DNA of 32,188 nucleotides from Planctomycetota bacterium (lineage in GTDB: Bacteria > Planctomycetota > UBA11346): contig JACCZE010000229.1 in assembly GCA_013696105.1 (NCBI GenBank), positions 1-32,188 on the forward strand, given 5' to 3'. Below are positions 26,358 to 32,188 of this stretch, one piece after another. The stretch's first letter is position 1, and each line of letters opens with the position of its first letter. A program made the translations under genes and the position numbers. The notes under the pieces were generated by a model that was not told the DNA's origin, did not search any database, and was given only the letters and a program-made list of their open reading frames with translations.

Positions 26358-28472
26358 ATGTCCCGCCGCCGTCGCATCTGGCTGATCATCGCGTTGGTGG
26401 CGGTGGGATTGCCGCTGATCGGATTCGCGCTGGTCCAATGGTACCTGCACTCGGGGCGGATCGAACGGCGGATCGAGTCCCAATACAGCCAGCGCCTGCC
26501 TGGACGCATGACCATCGGTCGCTTCGAAATGGCCTCGTCGATCGAGGCGGTGCTGCACGACGTCGCCATCGGCGATGTCGGCGAGCAGCCGCTGCTGACG
26601 GTCAAGAAGATCCGCGCGCGCATCCACCTGCGTCGCCTTCGTCTGGATTCCCTGCGCATCGAGGGCGCACGGATGCGCCTGGACGCGAAATCCTGGGATC
26701 TGTTCAACCGCATCGTCGATGCGGAGCAGGCCATTCCCAACACGAAGGTCGCGACCAGAGCCACGCCGATCACCATCGACGGATCGCTGGTGACCGAGAG
26801 CGGCCTCGCGGTCGACGACATCCGCGTCAAAGCGCTCGATCACGGTCCGATCGTCAGCGCCGACGTCACCGCGCGCTACGGCGCCGAGCCGGTCGCGCTG
26901 CGCATCGACACCAGGAAGACACCCCAAGGCACGTACCGCCTGGTGATCGAGGGCGGGTGCGTCCGCGGGCCGGTCGCCCCGGTGCTCGATGCGCTGGTGT
27001 CGATCGGCCTGCTCGAGCCCGTGCCGGCGGCGCTGCGCGCCTTCTTGCCGACCGTCGCGGATGCCAGCGGGACCGTGGTCGAGAAGGACGTGGTCGGCGA
27101 TGGCTACACCGGCTCGCTGCAGGCCCGCTGGGCCGACGGCGAAGGCCAGGCGGTGCTCACGGCCGATACGCATCGGCTGAATCTGGCGAAGCTGCGCATC
27201 GTCGATGCCGGCGTCGTCCAAGGCGAAGGCCGGTTGACCGCGGACCTCGATGGCGAGGAGATGACGGTCGAGTTCACCAAGTGGAACCCCGGCCCCCGCC
27301 TGGGACTGCCCAACCAGGTGCCGATCGAGGACATCCTCAAGATCGTGCCGGCGCTGCGCCTGAAGACCCGCTCACGTGAGCATGACCAGTCGGTCAACGC
27401 CACCCTCTACGCTCCCGGCCAATCGAAATCGTCGGTCGATATCGAGTGGAAGCCCGATGCGCCGCTGACCATCCACGCGATCGAGATGCCGCTCGCGCTG
27501 GCCCAGCCCTTCCTGCCCAAGGACCTGCTGGTCAATGGCGGTCAGGCCGCGACCGTGCGCATGACCATCGATGATGGTCTGCGCGGCTGCTACCTCGAGG
27601 CGCGCCAGGCACGGTTCTCGGTGCGCGGCTGGTCGTTCGGACCCACCGACGGGACCTGCCAGATCGATCCGCATGCCGATGGCTTCTCGATCGCCGCCGA
27701 GCTTCCGGTGGGGTCGATCAGCTACTCGGGTTCGGGCGCTGCCGGGACGATGAAGGTCTCGCTCAAGCGCGTCGAAGATCTGCTCATCCGCATCCATGGC
27801 CCGGCGCGCCTGCCGGATCTGCGCGGCGCGCTGTCCTTCGAGATGGCGCTGTCGCAGGACGCGACCGAGGTGAAGGGCCATTTGACGCGCCTCGCGCTCG
27901 ATGGGCTGACGTTACCCGACCTCCTGCAGGACCTGGTAGCGGCCATCCGCGGTGACTTCGTCTGGCGGGACGAACGTCTCGAAGCGCGCTTCGGCGGCCA
28001 GCTGCGCAAGGGAGCGGTCCGCCTGCCCGACCGCTGGCTGGACATCGCGGCGCGAACACCGCTGTTCACCGCCAAGTTCCAGCTCACGCCTCCGCAGGGG
28101 TACGCTCCCGCGGCGCTCGACGTCGACGAGATCCTGGTGCGGGCCGCCAACGAGCAGGGAGAGCCGCTCGCGGGGGGATATTCGGCCCAGCTCGGCGGCA
28201 ACCTGACCGCCACCGGGACTGGGCAGATCATCGGCGTGGTTGATCACGGCGACCTCGCCTGGGTCAACCGCATGCTCCCGTTGCAGGAGGGGAGCATGGC
28301 TGGGCAGGGGGCGATCACCCTCGCGTCGGATCTGATGTTCGGCGAGATGATGCGCCTGGAGGGATCGTTCCTGCCGCTGAACGCCGATCTGCGCATCGGC
28401 AACAGCTTCCAGGCGACGGGCATCACCGGAGCGGTGAAGTTCACCATGGCGAAGAAATTCGAGGACAAATAG
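26358..28472 (+). CDS. AsmA-like/TamB-like single-span envelope protein
   Basis: This 704-residue protein has a basic start (SRRRR), one membrane helix (about 6-27, IWLIIALVAVGLPLIGFALV) and a large beta-rich periplasmic part. Early features match AsmA-like proteins: SQRLPGRMTIGRFEMAS, then VKKIRARIHLRRLRLDSLRIEGARMRL. The C-terminal region (MAGQGAITLASDLMFGEMMRLEGSF) also fits the DUF748/AsmA-2 style. Such proteins form long hydrophobic grooves that carry phospholipids between membranes or help envelope assembly. ATG 26358 is preferred because the basic/hydrophobic leader begins there, though a TTG at 26325 is in frame. No strong Shine-Dalgarno is seen. Family assignment is by pattern only. 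Confidence 0.7.
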   Translation: MSRRRRIWLIIALVAVGLPLIGFALVQWYLHSGRIERRIESQYSQRLPGRMTIGRFEMASSIEAVLHDVAIGDVGEQPLLTVKKIRARIHLRRLRLDSLRIEGARMRLDAKSWDLFNRIVDAEQAIPNTKVATRATPITIDGSLVTESGLAVDDIRVKALDHGPIVSADVTARYGAEPVALRIDTRKTPQGTYRLVIEGGCVRGPVAPVLDALVSIGLLEPVPAALRAFLPTVADASGTVVEKDVVGDGYTGSLQARWADGEGQAVLTADTHRLNLAKLRIVDAGVVQGEGRLTADLDGEEMTVEFTKWNPGPRLGLPNQVPIEDILKIVPALRLKTRSREHDQSVNATLYAPGQSKSSVDIEWKPDAPLTIHAIEMPLALAQPFLPKDLLVNGGQAATVRMTIDDGLRGCYLEARQARFSVRGWSFGPTDGTCQIDPHADGFSIAAELPVGSISYSGSGAAGTMKVSLKRVEDLLIRIHGPARLPDLRGALSFEMALSQDATEVKGHLTRLALDGLTLPDLLQDLVAAIRGDFVWRDERLEARFGGQLRKGAVRLPDRWLDIAARTPLFTAKFQLTPPQGYAPAALDVDEILVRAANEQGEPLAGGYSAQLGGNLTATGTGQIIGVVDHGDLAWVNRMLPLQEGSMAGQGAITLASDLMFGEMMRLEGSFLPLNADLRIGNSFQATGITGAVKFTMAKKFEDK

Positions 28473-28511
28473 CCGGGCGCGGCGATGATCACGTAGAGCA
28501 GGAGTACGCCG

Positions 28512-28847
28512 ATGCATCGCGCAGCGACCACGGAAGCCGACCTCGAGCAGCTGATCGCGGGGAGCGATCCCGCCTGGGTGTTCAAGCACTCGAATACCTG
28601 TCCGATCAGTTCGGCGGCCTTCGACGAATTCCAGTCCTACCTCGACACCCGCCCCGACGACCAGGCCGTGGTGGTGGTGGTGCAGACCCAGCGACCGCTC
28701 TCAAATTGGATCGCCACACGGCTCAAGCACACCCACCAGAGCCCGCAGGTGTTTCTCGTGCGCTCCGGCACGGTGTTGTGGAGCGCGTCGCACTGGAGCA
28801 TCACCGCCGCCGCGCTGATCACGGCGCGCCAAGCGGCGGGGAAATGA
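28512..28847 (+). CDS. ytxJ: YtxJ-like monothiol thioredoxin-fold protein
   Basis: This 111-residue protein carries the YtxJ hallmark VFKHSNTCPISSAAFDEF, with a single active-site Cys30 in CPIS, and then QTQRPLSNWIATRLKHTHQSPQVFLVRSG. Low-GC Gram-positives use YtxJ with bacillithiol, probably to remove bacillithiol from protein thiols. Here it suggests that this organism makes bacillithiol or uses another low-molecular-weight thiol. It is cytoplasmic. Good Shine-Dalgarno (GCAGGAG, 7 nt). It begins 39 bp after the AsmA-like stop and may share its transcript. Heptamer element 3 starts 2 bp after its stop. Confidence 0.9.
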   Translation: MHRAATTEADLEQLIAGSDPAWVFKHSNTCPISSAAFDEFQSYLDTRPDDQAVVVVVQTQRPLSNWIATRLKHTHQSPQVFLVRSGTVLWSASHWSITAAALITARQAAGK

Positions 28848-28849
28848 AC

Positions 28850-28957
28850 GTGCTACGTGCTACGTGCTACGTGCTACGTGCTACGTCCTATGGGATCTGG
28901 ACTGCTGAGAGATTCGATCTCGTTCCTCTCGACGTCGGACGTCGGACGTCGGACGTC
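28850..28957. repeat. Inverted heptamer-array element 3
   Basis: The left arm has five perfect copies of GTGCTAC at 28850-28884 and a degenerate sixth, GTCCTAT. The right arm at 28931-28957 is GAC plus three perfect copies of GTCGGAC, followed by GTC. Read as its reverse complement the right unit is GTCCGAC, matching the left unit at 5 of 7 positions. The core is 39 bp. It fills the gap between ytxJ and the yqiA-like gene, and the right arm ends 5 bp before that gene's ATG. Confidence 0.88.
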
Positions 28958-28962
28958 CCTGC

Positions 28963-29622
28963 ATGACCCTTGCATTGTATCTGCACGGGTTCGCGTCGAG
29001 CCCGAAGACCGCGAAGGGCGTGGCGCTCGGTCGCCGTTTGGCGCCATCGCTGACCTCCTACGCCATCCCCGATCTCGAGGCCGGCGACTTCCGCGGCATG
29101 ACCATGGATCTGCTCGCCGAGCGTGCGGTGCGGGCGGTGGACGCGCTTCCCGGTGATGGCGAACCGGTGCTGGTGATCGGCTCCAGCCTGGGCGGTTACA
29201 TCGCCGCCTGGCTCGCCGCGTCGGGGCGCATTCCGCGCGTCGGCGCGCTGCTGGTGATCGCCCCGGCCTTCGGCTTCACCGACAGCTGGGCGACGCGTCT
29301 GGGCGCTGACGGCATCGCGGCCTGGCGTCGCGACGGCGAGCGCACCTTCTTCCACCACGCGTCGGAACGCGACATGCCGCTGGGATCCGCATTCTACGAC
29401 AGCTGCGTGCCGTTGCCCGCGCTCCCGGCCCAGGCGCCGATGCCGGTCGTGATCGTCCACGGCCGCCAGGACGACAGCGTGGACCACCGTCAGAGCGTGG
29501 CTTACGCCACCGCGCGCGAACGCGTCGAGCTGCACCTGGTCGAGGGCGACCACCGCCTGACCGAACCGAGGCACGAAGCGCTCATCGCCTGGTGCGCCGA
29601 GGACATCATCGCGCGGCTGTGA
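28963..29622 (+). CDS. YqiA/YcfP-type alpha/beta-hydrolase
   Basis: This 219-residue soluble protein has LYLHGFASSPKTAKG at its start, the nucleophile elbow GSSLGG with Ser75, then HGRQDDSVDH (acid Asp) and EGDHRL (catalytic His). The set matches the UPF0227/YqiA esterase-like family (about 190 aa). It is a probable cytoplasmic esterase; the natural substrate is unknown. The translation start sits right after the right arm of heptamer element 3, whose units contribute only a weak GGA as ribosome site, so repeat number may affect expression. The next gene, on minus, ends 41 bp downstream. Confidence 0.88.
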   Translation: MTLALYLHGFASSPKTAKGVALGRRLAPSLTSYAIPDLEAGDFRGMTMDLLAERAVRAVDALPGDGEPVLVIGSSLGGYIAAWLAASGRIPRVGALLVIAPAFGFTDSWATRLGADGIAAWRRDGERTFFHHASERDMPLGSAFYDSCVPLPALPAQAPMPVVIVHGRQDDSVDHRQSVAYATARERVELHLVEGDHRLTEPRHEALIAWCAEDIIARL

Positions 29623-29662
29623 GCCGGGTGGCCGAGGGGCCGCGGAGCTGCCAGCCAGGCGA

Positions 29663-31096
29663 TCACAGCCGGGGGAAGCGCTCGCACACCCGCGCCCACT
29701 CCGCCGGGTCGGCCTTGCGCTCGGTGGCGATGGCGACCACATCGATGCGCGCATTTCCGCGCGGTTGCCACGCGATCGGAAAGCCGGGATCGGCGAATCC
29801 CGTGAACGCGACCACCACCGGCACGCCCAGGGCCGCTGCGAGGTGGTGGCCGACGCTGTCGTAGCTCAGAGCGAGACCGCACAGCGACGCCGCCGCCGCC
29901 CAGCCGGCGATCGAACCGTGAAAGCGGACGAGTTCGGCGTCCACCAGCGACGCCGGCGTCCACGCTTCGACGGCGCGCCCGATGCCGCTGCCGCTGTCGT
30001 CGAGGTCGGTCGGGGTCCACCCGAGGTCGGCGATCAACGCATCGCTGTTGGCCAGCTCCTCGCGTCCGAAGCCGCGATCGAGCAGGATGCGCCAACCGCG
30101 CGAGCGCAGTTCGCGCAGGAGTGACACCTCGGCCGCGCGCGGCAGCGCCTTGGCCGGATTGCCGCCGTGGTCGAGCTTGACCGCGGCGATCGGCGCAGGC
30201 CCGAGGGCATCGCCGAGCCGTGAGCGCAGAGCCAGCGCGGGCGCATCGAGCGCGAGGGATGGCAGGGTCCCGGGGCTGGCTGGAAGCTGCAGGCGACGCG
30301 CGAGCCAACGGTCGTAGGTCTCGGCGAGGCTGAGCGGCGCATCGAGGGTGTTCTCCCACAGCAGGTAGCGTCCGTCCTCGCGGATGACGGGTAGCACCCC
30401 CAGCTGATCCAGGCGCGAATCCGGGCCCACGACCAAGTCAGCACGTTCGGCCTCCACCGCCTCGAGCACGCGCAGCCAACTCGTTAAGCGGGTGCGCAAC
30501 GGACCGCGGCGCGGGTACGAGAGAGGGCGCACGTGCACGCCGGGCATCCCGCCGAACAGGCCGGTGAGCTTCGCGTCGCCGATCAGTGCGATCTCCGCTC
30601 GGGGAAAGCGCTGGTGCAGCCGCTGGAGCGCGATCGAGGTCAGCAGGATGTCGGCGCCGATGGTGACGCGGCTGAGCACGGCGATGCGCCGCGGATCGCC
30701 GGGCAGCGGCGATGCGCCCGCACGCGCGGCGGCGTAGCGCGAACGCAAAGCCGCTTCGTCGCCGATGCCCAGGTCGCGCAGGGCCTGGCTCAGTTCCGCA
30801 TCGCGACTGGCGACCCGCCAGACCATGCGCGGGAACACCGCCGCATAGGCCGAACGTCCAGCGCGGGTGAAGCCATCGTTGAGCAGCTCGACCAGACCCG
30901 CGAACAGCGCCTCCAGACCAGAGGCGCGCGTCGCCTCGTCATCGCTGTCGGCGGCATCGGCCAGCGCATCGGCGTGGGCCATGACGGGATGGCCGGGCTG
31001 CGACCAGGTGCGGTCGATCGCCGATGCGTCGAGGCCCTGCATTGCGGAGAGGATCGCGCTCGCGTGGTCGGCGGGCGTCGGACGCGCAGCGGTCAT
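29663..31096 (-). CDS. GT9-like (heptosyltransferase-fold) glycosyltransferase
   Basis: This 477-residue protein has about 130 helical residues, then a GT-B fold. The N-terminal half starts RRIAVLSRVTIGADILLTSIALQRLHQRFPRAEIALIG, as in ADP-heptose transferases. The C-terminal half carries LALSYDSVGHHLAAALGVPVVVAFTG, the GT9 donor-site region, where the usual (D/N)TG...H is here YDSVGHH. GT9 enzymes extend lipopolysaccharide cores; that would suit a diderm, but donor and acceptor cannot be read. There is no signal or membrane helix, so it is cytoplasmic or peripheral. It is longer than classic heptosyltransferases (about 350 aa) because of the N-terminal helical part. It is single on its strand. 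Confidence 0.75.
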   Translation of the reverse strand: MTAARPTPADHASAILSAMQGLDASAIDRTWSQPGHPVMAHADALADAADSDDEATRASGLEALFAGLVELLNDGFTRAGRSAYAAVFPRMVWRVASRDAELSQALRDLGIGDEAALRSRYAAARAGASPLPGDPRRIAVLSRVTIGADILLTSIALQRLHQRFPRAEIALIGDAKLTGLFGGMPGVHVRPLSYPRRGPLRTRLTSWLRVLEAVEAERADLVVGPDSRLDQLGVLPVIREDGRYLLWENTLDAPLSLAETYDRWLARRLQLPASPGTLPSLALDAPALALRSRLGDALGPAPIAAVKLDHGGNPAKALPRAAEVSLLRELRSRGWRILLDRGFGREELANSDALIADLGWTPTDLDDSGSGIGRAVEAWTPASLVDAELVRFHGSIAGWAAAASLCGLALSYDSVGHHLAAALGVPVVVAFTGFADPGFPIAWQPRGNARIDVVAIATERKADPAEWARVCERFPRL

Positions 31097-31237
31097 GCGC
31101 CCACGCTAGCGGTGGTCCGGAGCATGCCAGGCGCGGTTGTTGGGGGCGCCGTGCATCCACCGCTCACCTCACCGCTCCTCCCGCGCCGCGCTGGCAATCG
31201 CCTTCACCGTCGCCCGCTCGGCCCTATCCTCGGACCG

Positions 31238-31597
31238 ATGCACGGTCTGCTCGTCGTCGATCACGGCAGCCGCCGCGAAGAGGCCAATGCGCAGCTGGCG
31301 GACATCGCGTCGCGGCTGCGCCGATTGCGCCCCACCGATGCGGTCGAGCACGCGCACATGGAGCTGGGCGAACCCACCATCGTCCAGGCCTTCGCGCGTC
31401 TGGTGGCTGCGGGCGCCACCACCGTCTCGGTGCTCCCCTACTTCCTCAGCGGCGGCCGTCACAGCAGCGAGGACATCCCCCGTCTGGTCGCTGAAGCGGT
31501 GGCCGCGCACCCCGGGGTCGCATTCACCGTCGCTCCCGCGCTCGGCCCGCACGACGCGCTGGCGCGATTGCTCCTGGAGCGGGCGGGGCTGGCATGA
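31238..31597 (+). CDS. Small CbiX-type sirohydrochlorin chelatase
   Basis: This 119-residue protein matches the short single-domain CbiX (CbiXS) size. Metal-binding histidines are visible at His9 (VDHGSRREEAN) and His75 (LPYFLSGGRHSSEDIP), with MELGEPTIVQAFARL between. It inserts Co2+ or Fe2+ into sirohydrochlorin on the way to cobalamin or siroheme; short forms work as homodimers. ATG 31238 is chosen because family homology begins at MHGLLVVDHGS, although the frame is open upstream. The Shine-Dalgarno is weak. No other tetrapyrrole gene is in view. Heptamer element 4 starts 14 bp after the stop. Confidence 0.9.
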   Translation: MHGLLVVDHGSRREEANAQLADIASRLRRLRPTDAVEHAHMELGEPTIVQAFARLVAAGATTVSVLPYFLSGGRHSSEDIPRLVAEAVAAHPGVAFTVAPALGPHDALARLLLERAGLA

Positions 31598-31608
31598 CGT
31601 ACAAACTG

Positions 31609-31750
<142 letters not shown>

Positions 31751-31752
31751 GT

Positions 31753-31772
31753 GGGCGCCGTTCCCGGCGCCC
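31753..31772 (+). promoter_or_regulatory. Hairpin abutting the desulfurase start codon
   Basis: GGGCGCCG pairs perfectly with CGGCGCCC around the loop TTCC, and the ATG follows at once at 31773. The ribosome-binding position is thus entirely inside the stem and no Shine-Dalgarno is seen. It could limit translation or mark a wrong start, but desulfurase homology begins right at this ATG. Confidence 0.5.
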
Positions 31773-32188
31773 ATGATCTATCTCGACTACAACGCGACCG
31801 CTCCGTTGTCCCTTTTCGCCCGCCAGGCCTGGATCGAGGCGCAGGAGGATGGATGGGCCAATCCCAGCTCGATCCACGAACCCGGGAGCCGCGCGCGCCA
31901 TCGCCTGGATCAGGCCAAGGCCGCGATCGCGCGCGCGCTCGGATGCCGCGCGCACGAACTGGTGATGACCAGCGGCGGCACCGAGGCCAACGCCACGGCG
32001 ATCCGCTCCGCCCTCGCGCAAGCCGGACCGGGCGCCGAGATCGTGTGCTCGGCGATCGAGCACAGTTCGGTGCTGCGCAACGCCGCGGCCCTCGGTGCGC
32101 TGCGCCTGGTCGCCGTGGACGCCTGCGGACGCGTGTCCTCGCAGGCGCTCGCGGCGGCGATCTCGCCGCGCACGCGCCTGGTGTGCAT
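31773..32188 (+). CDS. Cysteine desulfurase, NifS/IscS family (3' end outside window)
   Basis: The first 138 residues are visible, with no stop before the edge. They match the PLP-dependent class V aminotransferase fold: IYLDYNATAP at the start, NPSSIHEPGSRAR, TSGGTEANATAI (67-77, phosphate-binding loop) and SAIEHSSV with His97, which stacks on the PLP ring. The enzyme takes sulfur from cysteine for Fe-S clusters or thiolated tRNA. The PLP Lys and sulfur-accepting Cys lie beyond the window. Family homology starts at residue 2, supporting this ATG. Confidence 0.93.
   Translation, partial: MIYLDYNATAPLSLFARQAWIEAQEDGWANPSSIHEPGSRARHRLDQAKAAIARALGCRAHELVMTSGGTEANATAIRSALAQAGPGAEIVCSAIEHSSVLRNAAALGALRLVAVDACGRVSSQALAAAISPRTRLVC

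Noticed and set aside
28850-28957. CRISPR array
   Set aside because: The repeats are 7 bp, directly adjacent and without spacers, and no cas gene is in view.

Overview
This 32 kb, very GC-rich, gene-dense window is chromosomal DNA from a free-living bacterium, probably from the PVC/Planctomycetota side of the tree. That placement is inference. It rests on the NfeD-NfeD-FloA operon, the zinc-ribbon Ser/Thr kinase with TPR-like C-terminus and a DWG (not DFG) motif, the TonB-like membrane proteins carrying an alpha-toroid (squalene-cyclase-like) domain, and an AraC regulator fused to lectin-like and TPR regions. DapF, UppS, an AsmA-like protein and a GT9-like glycosyltransferase point to a diderm cell that makes peptidoglycan.

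Layout. 1-3397 (minus): NfeD serine protease, short NfeD partner, flotillin FloA and a small protein cut by the window edge. 3523-6195 (plus): a SAM methyltransferase and an FAD/Rieske oxidoreductase. 6331-15830 (minus): a kinase, a secreted YyaL/DUF255 thioredoxin-fold lipoprotein, a two-gene ABC exporter and a NodB-like protein. 16058-18135 (plus): purA-uppS, translationally coupled. 18136-25118: an accessory-looking block in which two close toroid paralogues, both on minus, flank a 960-residue AraC-lectin-TPR protein on plus; its gaps are rich in hairpins and repeats. 25285-32188: dapF (minus), AsmA-like (plus), ytxJ and yqiA-like (plus), GT9-like (minus), a small CbiX-type chelatase (plus) and the start of a cysteine desulfurase (plus).

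The most unusual signal is non-coding. Four intergenic gaps (149-241, 6201-6323, 28850-28957, 31611-31750) each hold a pair of inverted arrays of 7-bp repeats, unit GTNCNNC on the left and its complement on the right, around a 31-78 bp core. The unit differs from locus to locus, but the architecture is the same: n heptamers, then GTC, core, GAC, then m heptamers. A second signal is a 160-bp MITE-like element (23270-23429) whose palindromic terminal repeats differ by compensating changes and supply the stop codon of the AraC-lectin-TPR gene. A third is a pair of 83-bp direct repeats, each with two hairpins, at 18141-18379. The toroid-regulator-toroid cluster is the best candidate for an undescribed functional system, but its role cannot be read from sequence alone.
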